A DNA stretch of 34,052 bases, taken from assembly GCA_020057115.1 (NCBI GenBank), contig JAGVGJ010000033.1, positions 1 to 34,052 of the forward strand, given 5' to 3'. How positions within the stretch are numbered: position 1 is the first letter of the stretch; each line of letters opens with the position of its first letter. This document shows positions 1-7,810 of this stretch, in pieces. A program made the translations under genes and the position numbers. The notes under the pieces were generated by a model. That model was given only the letters and a program-made list of their open reading frames with translations. It was not told where the DNA came from and did not search any database. This stretch comes from Candidatus Omnitrophota bacterium (GTDB taxonomy: Bacteria > Omnitrophota > Gorgyraeia > 2-01-FULL-45-10).

Positions 1-2
1 AA

Positions 3-65
3 GGCGTAAAAACAAGGGCTTCTCCGACGGGCGATGACTATTTTACCGACGGAGAAATAGAATAA
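3..65 (+). CDS. possible C-terminal tail of a plus-strand protein (partial)
   Basis: Frame 3 of the plus strand is open from the window edge to a TAA at 63-65. It reads as a polar, acidic tail ending DDYFTDGEIE. If real, this gene converges on the long minus-strand operon whose terminator lies at 141-178. Only 20 codons are visible and I recognise no family. The same bases form an imperfect inverted repeat (20-30 and 46-56), so the reading frame may be coincidental. Confidence 0.25.
   Translation, partial: GVKTRASPTGDDYFTDGEIE
20..56. repeat. imperfect inverted repeat, 11-bp arms
   Basis: TTCTCCGACGG at 20-30 faces CCGACGGAGAA at 46-56, with one mismatch and a 15-base loop. Read on the minus strand, the second arm is followed by GCCCTTGTTTTT, which is only weakly terminator-like. 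It lies beyond the main terminator at 141-178. It may be a backup terminator for a gene on either strand, or simply part of a coding tail. Confidence 0.4.
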
Positions 66-140
66 TTACAAATAGGGTTTTTCAACGGTCTCAAATTATG
101 TTATAAGTATATCATATAATTATAAAGGTGGCAAAACACA

Positions 141-178
141 TAAAAAATAGGCCGCCACCTTATTGGCGACGGCCTATT
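141..178 (-). terminator. strong intrinsic terminator of the alpha-glucan operon
   Basis: Read on the minus strand, AATAGGCCGTCGCC pairs with GGTGGCGGCCTATT as a 14-bp stem (two G-T wobbles) around the loop AATAA. The last two stem Ts plus four more give a run of six Ts. It begins 16 bases after the stop of the last gene (194-196). This is a textbook rho-independent terminator and closes the seven-gene unit that starts at the 10281-10309 promoter. Confidence 0.9.
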
Positions 179-193
179 GATGCAAATGTCCAA

Positions 194-883
194 TTATTTC
201 TTTTCAGCTATTATTACGCTGCAACCTTCTTTGATGCTCTTTATATTATAGCCGTAATTCATGTCATCCACGAAACAGGCCGATATGGCGTAACGCGCGC
301 TTATCACTTCGGCCGATGCGATCTCCGTGCCGTCTCTTCCATATATCTTGCAGCGATCGCCCTCCATGAGCCCGTCCTTAGTGCCGATACTTACGATTGC
401 AAGGTCATTCTTCCTGTCGATCGAAAGCACGGTACCCTTCTGGTCAGCGGCGCTCACCTCTATCGGCTCTAGGCTTACGGCTTTCCCTGACTTGACAAGC
501 TCTACCTTGCTTAATGTATCGTTCATTATATTTATTATCCTTCGGTCAGTCTCGCCCTGCATAGCCGCCTTTATGCGGCTTGCAAGCGGCGCCTTTTCAA
601 GCATGTATATGCGCTTCCTTAAAGCGGCTTTCTTCTTCGTGAGCAGATCGACCTGGCCCCCGAGGTCCTGGCGCAGCTTTTCCAGCTCTTCCTTTAGGGA
701 GTTGGCCTGCTCTTCGTATACCTTCTTCTCCTTCTCCATGGTATTTGCGATCTCGGTCTTCTGGATAGCAGTCTCCTGCAAAAGCTCCGCACGGCTCCTC
801 AATGTCTGATTATCCTTTAAGAGCACTGTCCGCATCATGTAGTAATCTTTTTTTATCTTCTTTACGTAGACGAATGATACCAA
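194..883 (-). CDS. membrane-anchored coiled-coil protein, N-terminus interrupted by a stop
   Basis: The 229-residue frame counted from TTG at 883 has a long heptad-like coiled coil (about residues 20-100). A C-terminal beta-rich domain follows (about 148-229) with the pattern KGTVLSID, VSIGTKDGLMEGD and a closing VII, like the small beta-barrel at the end of many secreted coiled-coil proteins. The natural start is almost certainly further upstream: AAGGAAGGGAG precedes ATG at 952-950, but codon 2 is TAA (949-947). Past that stop the frame is open and encodes a membrane helix (RLLVILLSLALICLGLVSFV) that joins this protein. Either there is one nonsense change or base error (AAA to TAA), or translation starts inside the helix. 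It is the last gene of the operon, 23 bases after the YvcK-like gene. The exact function is unknown. Confidence 0.75.
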   Translation of the reverse strand: MVSFVYVKKIKKDYYMMRTVLLKDNQTLRSRAELLQETAIQKTEIANTMEKEKKVYEEQANSLKEELEKLRQDLGGQVDLLTKKKAALRKRIYMLEKAPLASRIKAAMQGETDRRIINIMNDTLSKVELVKSGKAVSLEPIEVSAADQKGTVLSIDRKNDLAIVSIGTKDGLMEGDRCKIYGRDGTEIASAEVISARYAISACFVDDMNYGYNIKSIKEGCSVIIAEKK

Positions 884-952
884 CCCCAGACATATGAGCG
901 CCAGAGACAGCAGTATGACTAATAACCTTGACGCCGAGTTTTTATTTTACAT
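884..952 (-). other. upstream in-frame N-terminus after a TAA at codon 2
   Basis: This is the missing start of the coiled-coil gene. ATG at 952-950 sits 3 bases after a strong Shine-Dalgarno stretch (GGGAG, 960-956) and is followed directly by TAA. The following 21 codons are open, in frame with the downstream protein, and encode a typical hydrophobic anchor. Changing one base (TAA to AAA) would give a normal start, MKNKNSASRLL. Confidence 0.7.
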
Positions 953-975
953 ATACTCCCTTCCTTATTTATAAT

Positions 976-2304
976 TTAAGACCGCAATGATTCCGTAATC
1001 TTTATTATCTCTCGTCTTATCTTTGACTCATCGTGGCGCACAAGCTCCGTTTCATGACTTACGTCCGCCACTATTATCCTGGCTTTCGTGATCTTCTTCA
1101 GCCGCTCCATACCTCCGAGCTGTACTGGCGCCTGGTTCTTCTTCGCATATTCAGCTATTGATTTATCGGACAATTTCGTATTCGATACTATTACATAATC
1201 AAGATGATCGCCGCCAAGATAATCGACCACCTCTTTGACATGGCGGCAAACATCGAAGTCCGTGGTCTCGCCCGGCTTCGTCATGAGGTTGCATGCATAG
1301 ACTTTCTTGGCCTTCGTCTTCTTTATCGCATCAGTCACGTTCTTTATGACAAGATTTGTTATGACGCTCGTGAACAGGTCCCCCGGTCCGATAGTAAGGA
1401 TGTCCGAGTTCATTATGCATGAATACGCGTCGATGTCGCATTCCTGGGGAGGCTCGTGCCAGAGTTTTTTTATGGCAAGCTTCGGGTCCCTGTCTTCGCA
1501 GAGATCGATACCGCTCTCTCCCTTGACCACATTGCCATCGTCGAACTCCGCGCAAAGGGTCGTTTGGGATTTTGCTATCGGAAGGACAATGCCCTGTATG
1601 TAAAGTATATCGGCGAGTTCCTTGACGGCCTCTATTATCGAGCCCTTTATCTCCGCAAGGGCTGTCAGGAACAGATTCCCGAAATTGTGCCCTATAAGCT
1701 CATCGCCTTTCTCAAAACGGAATTGCATCACCTGGTTCATGAGGTCGGGCGCATTCGAAAGCGCGACGAGGCTTCTTCTTATGTCTCCGGGAGGGAGTAT
1801 CCCGAATGACGCGCGCAGGCGCCCCGAAGACCCTCCATCATCGCTTATGCTGACGATAGAGGTAAGAAGCACGTTGGGTATGGTCTTTAATCCCATCAAC
1901 AGGTTTAAAAGCCCAGTTCCTCCGCCTATACAGGATATCCTGACCTTTTTGTAGAGGGTTGCATTGAAGCGCGCGATGAACTCGCGCTCATTATAGGGTT
2001 TTATTATGAGATCGCTTGCGCCCATTTTTTTTGCCAGCAAGACGCATTTTATATTTTTGTCTGAAGTGAGAAGTATAAAACATTTCTTTGAGGTTTTTAG
2101 AACGTCCAGGACCGATTCGTACTCTTTTGCGTCAGGGTAAGAGTTGCAGTCGAGCAATATTATCCCTGTGGTGTCGGCCTTTGATATTTTTTGGATATCG
2201 CCAAGAGAATAAGCAGATTCGGTAGTCACGTTAAGCTGCGACAATATAGCCTTGACATCATCTGTGAATGTCTTATTTCCTGCTACAAGAACACCGCTCG
2301 CCAT
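976..2304 (-). CDS. receiver-domain / YvcK (GlmR, CofD-like) fusion protein
   Basis: Residues about 1-118 have the length and pattern of a response-regulator receiver: Asp52 in ILLDCNS, Thr80 in FILLTSD, Lys102 in DLIIKPYN. The acidic pair expected near the N-terminus is absent (VLVAGNKTF). Residues about 121-442 are a YvcK/GlmR domain of the CofD-like superfamily, with the nucleotide-sugar loop GGGTG (127-131) and DDGGSSGRLR (155-164), then PPGDIRRSL and GHNFGNL. YvcK proteins of other bacteria bind UDP-sugars and adjust gluconeogenic carbon flow and envelope precursor supply. Ordinary YvcK is about 320 residues, so the N-terminal domain is an addition. It lies in an alpha-glucan operon, 21 bases after the lipoprotein gene. 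I infer that it senses sugar nucleotides and takes a regulatory input through the receiver. Confidence 0.88.
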   Translation of the reverse strand: MASGVLVAGNKTFTDDVKAILSQLNVTTESAYSLGDIQKISKADTTGIILLDCNSYPDAKEYESVLDVLKTSKKCFILLTSDKNIKCVLLAKKMGASDLIIKPYNEREFIARFNATLYKKVRISCIGGGTGLLNLLMGLKTIPNVLLTSIVSISDDGGSSGRLRASFGILPPGDIRRSLVALSNAPDLMNQVMQFRFEKGDELIGHNFGNLFLTALAEIKGSIIEAVKELADILYIQGIVLPIAKSQTTLCAEFDDGNVVKGESGIDLCEDRDPKLAIKKLWHEPPQECDIDAYSCIMNSDILTIGPGDLFTSVITNLVIKNVTDAIKKTKAKKVYACNLMTKPGETTDFDVCRHVKEVVDYLGGDHLDYVIVSNTKLSDKSIAEYAKKNQAPVQLGGMERLKKITKARIIVADVSHETELVRHDESKIRREIIKITESLRS

Positions 2305-2325
2305 TTTTCTATTTTTCTGTTAAAT

Positions 2326-4638
2326 CTATTCTTTGTCCGGCAAAATTATCAACTTTGGTTTAGCCGTTTCCCGGCCCATCTCTTTTAACACCTGCCTGTA
2401 TAATACGCCCATCTGGGAATCGCGGTCAGTGCCGCCCACTGAATCCTCCCATGACACGAGGGCATTCCAGTATCCTTTTATCATGTTGTTGCCCTGATAT
2501 GCCGCGCCCTCTTCCGTAACCGGTATCTGGTGCATGGGGAATGATTCTATTAATTGCTTCATCCAGTATTTGCTGTCGGTGTAATTGCCGAGCTCGAAAT
2601 TTGCCGTCGCAAGGCCCCACATCGACGCTCCCATTTCGTTCAATATCGGATAGCGCAGTATCGCAAGATGCAGCTCGCTGTTGTTGTCCGGTATCACCTG
2701 CCCCCACGGATAAGCTATGATCCCGCCCGCCTCCTTCTCCTTCATCTCATTGTCTCTCTTGGCGAGCTTGACCCATGTAGGATTATCGACGACCTTCTCT
2801 GCCCATTTCAGCGCTTCCTTGAAACCCGCCTGGGCCTCAACGTAGTTTTCATGGTCCTTGGCCAGATACGCCGTCTCGAACGCCGCCCACATCTTAGCCG
2901 TGAATACGCCCGGCTCGACTATCTGGGTCCCGGACTCCGGCGCCTGGACAGGCACTTCTTCCGTATAGGAGCGGTTTGCAAGGATCGAGTCAAAATAGTC
3001 CTGCGCCTTTTTGATATCAGCCTCGGAATGAGGTATTACGTCGTAAGTCTGGCGGTATTTGTCATTTAAAATGAACGGATTTATGCCGACGTACGGAAGT
3101 ATAGGCCAGGCGCCCACGAAGCTTCCGCCTTTTACCAGCGTCGTGCCTTCGGCGGTTTTGACGTAATAATATGGTGTCTTCCACCCGCTCGAAAGGCCTG
3201 ATTCGATAGAACCGAAAGGCGCTATCTCAACGCCCTGGCCGGTCCCGTAGAACGTTACCCTGCCCTTTACATCGTCAAGATAATAGAAGGACCTCATGGC
3301 CTCGCCCATAAGTATTTCGGCCATCGCCTTGTAGAACCCGGCCGCCTCTTTATCGCCGGCATCCCAGAACCTCACGGCATTCTTCTGAAGGCCGAGTATC
3401 GCCCCGCCCGTCCACTCCACCGAACCCATCGGATGGAAACCCTTTCTCACCTTCTTCACATCCTCATCCTGCGGGTCCGTGAAATCTACAAGCGTAAGCG
3501 TGCGCGTGTTGCCGTCGGGAAGCGAGACCGTGATTTTGACCAGGCTCTTACGCAATACCGTATCCGTCAGTTTCTTCAATATGTCCAGCGGTATCTTGTC
3601 GCCGACTGGGCCGGCCATCGTCCAGGAGTAGACGTCCTCTGCAAATATCTTGTTCTCTTTGCCCGCCCACAACCCCTGGTCTATGGTGCCCTCTCTCGGA
3701 TGATAGACATTGCGCTTGAACCATTTGACGCCTTTATCGGCGGCTATTCTCCACTTATCGTCGCCAGTGATATCGTAAAGCATGTAGAGCGCGGCGCATC
3801 CGTCCACGTGCGGCTCGGTATGTATCTTGTCCGGAGCGCGGTCTCCGTCCCTTATGCCGCCGTCTCGGTCCTGCATAGCCAGGAGCACCTCGCCCAGAGT
3901 TATCGCGTAAAATTTATACTTCTCGGGGTTCACGATCAGCATGGCGAATATCATGAATGACGTGGGGCCGGGAGTGGTATGGAATTCCAGCTCGCCCTTT
4001 CCCTGCCTCTTGAGCGATGTTATGTCAAGGGCGTTTATCACGGCTTTTACGGGCCGGCGGCCGGAACCTTTATATTTGAATAATTTCATGATGCCGTAGA
4101 CTTCATTTGTATCTGCCCTGGCCTTCACTTCATCCCTTGGTATGAAGAGCCTGGCAGCAAAATAGTCGAGGACATCTTCCGCCTCTTTCTGGGATCCCGC
4201 GGCTTTCAGGACGAGCGCGTCAACGGCCTTATCATACAAGAATGCCAGGTTCTCATATCCCGGATGCCCGAGATGGCTCGGCGAAAGGTCGGTATCGGCA
4301 TTGCGCGCGACGACTATCGAATTTGTTATGCCGGGCATATCCAGGATCTTTTGCGTATCTATATTAACGCCTTCTGTCCCGCCTGAGGTTTGCTGTGCGT
4401 TGGACGCCGGGATACCGACAGCTGGGGTTCCTCTTAAAGGCAAACGCCCCGCGTCTGATCCGTCATCGGAGATATCCCGGAGCGGCTCTTTTTTGACATG
4501 CGGGCCGGACTGCGATCCGTCGAAGAGGCTGCAGATACTGCTCCAGTCAGGGCATGCCGAAAAGAAGCATATGACCAGTGTCAGGCCAAGCGCTCCCAGC
4601 ATTACTTTTAGACGCCCCTTAGGACCTATTATCTTCAT
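2326..4638 (-). CDS. large lipoprotein with probable (alpha/alpha) toroid domain
   Basis: The 770-residue protein opens with a lipoprotein signal: basic MKIIGPKGRLK, a hydrophobic stretch and a lipobox FFSAC with Cys29. A Pro/Gly/Ser linker follows to about residue 95. The body (about 120-560) has repeated helical pairs and Trp/Asp/Gly-rich loops (AMQDRDGGIRDGD, HVDGCAALYMLYDITGD, WTGGAILGLQ) resembling six-hairpin glycosidase-type toroids. The C-terminal part (about 570-740) has TPR-like helices (ETAYLAKDHENYVEAQAGFKEAL). I cannot place it in a named GH family. It sits 3 bases after the GH57 gene, so it is probably involved in handling glucan or another polysaccharide at the periplasmic or outer-membrane face. 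An envelope-assembly role is an alternative. Confidence 0.75.
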   Translation of the reverse strand: MKIIGPKGRLKVMLGALGLTLVICFFSACPDWSSICSLFDGSQSGPHVKKEPLRDISDDGSDAGRLPLRGTPAVGIPASNAQQTSGGTEGVNIDTQKILDMPGITNSIVVARNADTDLSPSHLGHPGYENLAFLYDKAVDALVLKAAGSQKEAEDVLDYFAARLFIPRDEVKARADTNEVYGIMKLFKYKGSGRRPVKAVINALDITSLKRQGKGELEFHTTPGPTSFMIFAMLIVNPEKYKFYAITLGEVLLAMQDRDGGIRDGDRAPDKIHTEPHVDGCAALYMLYDITGDDKWRIAADKGVKWFKRNVYHPREGTIDQGLWAGKENKIFAEDVYSWTMAGPVGDKIPLDILKKLTDTVLRKSLVKITVSLPDGNTRTLTLVDFTDPQDEDVKKVRKGFHPMGSVEWTGGAILGLQKNAVRFWDAGDKEAAGFYKAMAEILMGEAMRSFYYLDDVKGRVTFYGTGQGVEIAPFGSIESGLSSGWKTPYYYVKTAEGTTLVKGGSFVGAWPILPYVGINPFILNDKYRQTYDVIPHSEADIKKAQDYFDSILANRSYTEEVPVQAPESGTQIVEPGVFTAKMWAAFETAYLAKDHENYVEAQAGFKEALKWAEKVVDNPTWVKLAKRDNEMKEKEAGGIIAYPWGQVIPDNNSELHLAILRYPILNEMGASMWGLATANFELGNYTDSKYWMKQLIESFPMHQIPVTEEGAAYQGNNMIKGYWNALVSWEDSVGGTDRDSQMGVLYRQVLKEMGRETAKPKLIILPDKE

Positions 4639-4641
4639 CTT

Positions 4642-6102
4642 TTAAACCGGCCTCTCCAATGCTTCCATGCCTCTCTGACATATCTCTTTTGCATATTCAG
4701 TCCAGAGCCCCTGCCCCCAGTAGCGGAAATCGCTCGACTGGGACAATAACATGTATATAAGGGCTTTTCTGTAAGACGGGCTTTCCTTATCGACATCCTT
4801 GCCGTCATATGTTTTGTGGAATGCCACGCTAAGCTTTTTTATCGGGTCCATGACATCCTCATAACCCTTGACCCAGTTCTTGTCATTGGTCCACGAGCCT
4901 TTATCGAGGCTGAAGTTCGGGTCTTTGGAGTGTATGCTGTTTATCGCTTCATCGCACGCGCCCCGGCGGTATCCTGTGACAAGCTCCCATATCCTGTGCT
5001 GAGCTATGGGCTGGATCGGGGTGAAGGACTTCTCGTCAATGCCGCTCGATCTTATGAACTCAAGATATTCCGAGCCGTTCATGCCCACCGTCCCGACAAG
5101 ACCTATCTCGCGAAATGCCTGCTTGTAGCATGGAGGGAACTCGTTCATCATAACGCCGCCATTTTCGCCGTCGCCTATCTGCAGGACAAATGGCGGCAAT
5201 TTCTTCCCGTGCCAGTCTTCACGCATCCTGGTCTTCGCCTCGTAATACGGCTGCATCTGCGCGACAAGTTTCGTGTCAGAGCCCTGGGTCTTTATAAGGA
5301 CGGTTATCTCCTCCGTCTCGCCGAGGGAATTCTTAGCTACGAGCCTGTGCGGAAAATGGGGATGTTTTATGCCCGTGCCGTCGAGATTCTCTATCGTATG
5401 TTCCTGGACCATAAGCCATTCATAACCGCACTCTTTTAAAGCCTTTATATAAGCGTGGCACACGTCCGGATGTATAGGAAGGTGCATCTCCGGAGGCGAA
5501 AAACCCTTGACTCGCCCTATGGCCTCTTCTCCGAATATAGCCTCAAAATGTTCTCTCCACGCGAGTATCTGCAATTTTATGTCTGGGACAGGCGTGGAGG
5601 TCGCGACCGCATGCGCCCACATGGTGCCGAGCCATTCCGCGTTCTGGTAATATCTCTTATCGCACGTGATGGCGGATAATTTATCGAGCACTTCGCCGTT
5701 GCCCATCTGTCTCAATCCCCACAGAAGGTTGCCGGAATAATCGAGCATAACGCGCGGGTTATGCCCCTCGCCGGCAAGCTCGCGTATAAAATCCGATATC
5801 CTCGAGTAGCACCAGTAAAATACAGAGGCATTGTGGTTGTCTCCGAGATCCTGATGCTCCATCATATACTGCAGGTTAGATACCAGATGCGCGCGGCGGA
5901 CATCGTCGCATGACGCCGGTATCGTCGGCTGGTGCATGTGAAGCGCTATGCCGAAGCCTGACTGCACCCTCTCAAAATCTACATTTGAGACTGAAGCATA
6001 GAGCCCTGCCTTTGACTTTACCGGCTTCACGAGCTTCTTCTCGTCGCACGTGATATTGGGAAGCCCGTCGACTATTGTCTGTGCCTTAAGCTTAGACGGC
6101 AT
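4642..6102 (-). CDS. glycoside hydrolase family 57 protein, specificity unknown
   Basis: The 486-residue protein has no signal peptide and should be cytoplasmic. GH57 hallmarks are in order: HMHQP (residues 55-59), the nucleophile region KGFSPPEMHLP with Glu205, and QIGDGENGG with Asp311 as the likely acid/base. GH57 enzymes act on alpha-glucans by a retaining mechanism (amylase, 4-alpha-glucanotransferase, amylopullulanase, branching). This one has an extra N-terminal arm of about 50 residues and matches neither the typical branching-enzyme nor amylase layout, so the substrate is uncertain. Its start overlaps the end of the branching-enzyme gene by 11 bases, implying coupled translation. A glucanotransferase or debranching role is my inference. 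Confidence 0.88.
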   Translation of the reverse strand: MPSKLKAQTIVDGLPNITCDEKKLVKPVKSKAGLYASVSNVDFERVQSGFGIALHMHQPTIPASCDDVRRAHLVSNLQYMMEHQDLGDNHNASVFYWCYSRISDFIRELAGEGHNPRVMLDYSGNLLWGLRQMGNGEVLDKLSAITCDKRYYQNAEWLGTMWAHAVATSTPVPDIKLQILAWREHFEAIFGEEAIGRVKGFSPPEMHLPIHPDVCHAYIKALKECGYEWLMVQEHTIENLDGTGIKHPHFPHRLVAKNSLGETEEITVLIKTQGSDTKLVAQMQPYYEAKTRMREDWHGKKLPPFVLQIGDGENGGVMMNEFPPCYKQAFREIGLVGTVGMNGSEYLEFIRSSGIDEKSFTPIQPIAQHRIWELVTGYRRGACDEAINSIHSKDPNFSLDKGSWTNDKNWVKGYEDVMDPIKKLSVAFHKTYDGKDVDKESPSYRKALIYMLLSQSSDFRYWGQGLWTEYAKEICQRGMEALERPV

Positions 6103-7792
6103 GAACGACCTCTCTTGACCTGATATTCCCGGCAGCTATCTTGCGGCCGGCGCTTTTTGCTTTTAAGGGATCTGCCTTTATGCCGGACGGCTGCATATAA
6201 GATCCCGCGATATCCATGTCATGGAATATGTTGTCTCTTAGTTCCACTTCCTTAAGCCATGCGCTGTCTATGTTCCCGCTTAAGAGCTCATTATAGATGC
6301 GGGTAAAACGGTTCAAGTGAAGCTTGGCCCGCCTGTGCGCGTACGGCACCATAGTCCCTGTCTTCATGATAAACGCCCAGTCGCTCGACTGCGCCAGGAC
6401 CAGTTCTCTCGACGCCTGGTTAAGCGCGCGCGAAATGAGCCTGTCTTTTGCGGGCTTCTTTATGTATTCCGAAAACTTTACGGCAAGCTCTGCCATGCGC
6501 GAACCGGCTTTATGGAGATGCCTGTAGAGCCAGTCATTCGAACCCTCGAGCCAGAACTCGCTGTAACCTTTCCAGCCCCAGCTGCATGTCGCAGGAAGGC
6601 AGACCTGGTTGGTCGGATATTTCGCCAGATATTCCGAAGGAGTTATCGTCTTGACGGTCTTCTGGTCGTATGCCATCTTTCTCATCAAAAAGTCTATCCA
6701 CATCGGGCCTTCGAACCACCAGTGGCCGAACAACTCCGCATCATAAGGCGCGAGTATCATCGGCTTCCTGTCCATATGGGCCGAAATGTGTTCCACCTGC
6801 TTCTCTCTATTGAACATGAAGTTCGCCGCATGTATAGCCGCTTTCTCCCTCGCCCAATCCGGAATATACGGCTCTTTATTATCTGTATTTCCTGTTATGC
6901 GCCAGTATTTGATGCCTGTATTTATCCTGAGGCCGCTCGGATGTATGTAAGGTTTTATATAATCGTGGTCAAGCTGGTGCCCTATGTCCTTATAATATTC
7001 CCTGTAATCCCCGTCCCCCGGATACCCTTCCTTTGAGCTCCATACCTGCTTCGACGATTCCCAGTCCCTTCCGAAAGCCGCCACGCCCGAAGGACAGTAT
7101 ATCGGAGCGTAAACGCTGTGCCTGGGCACAGGATCCGCATTTACGACTCCGTGCGAATCAATGATGAAATATCTTATCCCTGCCTCTTTTAATATCTTAT
7201 CGACGCCCGGATAATATCCGCACTCCGGCAGCCAGAATCCTCTCGGCGGCCTCCCGAAAGTCTTTTTGTAATGCTCGACGCCTATCATTATCTGGGCGCG
7301 CGCGTCCGATTCATTTACGCCCGCGATCGGCAGGAACGCGTGAGTCGCGGCCGAGCCTATCACCTCTACGAACCCGAGGTCCTGGAACCTTTTGAATGCC
7401 GATACGATATCATTGTTATAACGCCTTGCGAACGTATCCCTTGCCTCGGTAAATCTCTTGTGATACATGAGCGCCAGGCCGTGGAAATGCGGCTCATATC
7501 CGGTCCTGTCTAGCTCTTTCTCGGCAAGTTCTATAAGCTTGTCAATGTGGCGGATATATCTGGATTGTAAAAGAGGATCTTTTAACATCGAGACCAATGG
7601 CGGCGTCATCGACATAGTTACGCGGAAATCGACGCCGTCCTTGATCAGCGACTCGAAGACGTGTATGAGAGGGATATATGTCTCTGTTATCGCCTCATAG
7701 AGCCAGTTCTCCTCGAGGACATTCTCATCCTCCGGGTGGCGCACGAAAGGAAGATGCGCGTGGAGTAACAGGCAAAAATAACCTTTTAACAT
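6092..7792 (-). CDS. GH57 1,4-alpha-glucan branching enzyme
   Basis: The 566-residue length and motifs match the GH57/DUF1957 branching enzymes known from Thermus and Thermococcus. The first motif is HAHLPF (11-16). The nucleophile motif is GFWLPECGYYPG with Glu190, and the acid/base motif is APYDAELFGHWWFEGP with Asp351. A helical DUF1957-type C-terminal domain follows (about 430-530). The enzyme cuts alpha-1,4 glucan and re-attaches the piece as an alpha-1,6 branch, as in glycogen synthesis. It acts in the cytoplasm. It lies 18 bases after the DUF4912 gene and overlaps the second GH57 gene, within a set that also has a GT4 synthase-like enzyme. Confidence 0.93.
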   Translation of the reverse strand: MLKGYFCLLLHAHLPFVRHPEDENVLEENWLYEAITETYIPLIHVFESLIKDGVDFRVTMSMTPPLVSMLKDPLLQSRYIRHIDKLIELAEKELDRTGYEPHFHGLALMYHKRFTEARDTFARRYNNDIVSAFKRFQDLGFVEVIGSAATHAFLPIAGVNESDARAQIMIGVEHYKKTFGRPPRGFWLPECGYYPGVDKILKEAGIRYFIIDSHGVVNADPVPRHSVYAPIYCPSGVAAFGRDWESSKQVWSSKEGYPGDGDYREYYKDIGHQLDHDYIKPYIHPSGLRINTGIKYWRITGNTDNKEPYIPDWAREKAAIHAANFMFNREKQVEHISAHMDRKPMILAPYDAELFGHWWFEGPMWIDFLMRKMAYDQKTVKTITPSEYLAKYPTNQVCLPATCSWGWKGYSEFWLEGSNDWLYRHLHKAGSRMAELAVKFSEYIKKPAKDRLISRALNQASRELVLAQSSDWAFIMKTGTMVPYAHRRAKLHLNRFTRIYNELLSGNIDSAWLKEVELRDNIFHDMDIAGSYMQPSGIKADPLKAKSAGRKIAAGNIRSREVVHAV

Positions 7793-7810
7793 TTTCCCTC
7801 TCTTAAGGAT

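Noticed and set aside
128-472. A 114-residue plus-strand frame at the left edge
   Set aside because: It runs through the terminator hairpin and is antisense to the coiled-coil gene.
4816-5439. A 207-residue plus-strand frame opposite the GH57 gene
   Set aside because: It lies wholly inside a gene with clear catalytic motifs and has no family features.
6317-7036. A 239-residue plus-strand frame opposite the branching enzyme
   Set aside because: Shadow of a confidently identified gene; composition is Arg/His/Pro-rich and not protein-like.
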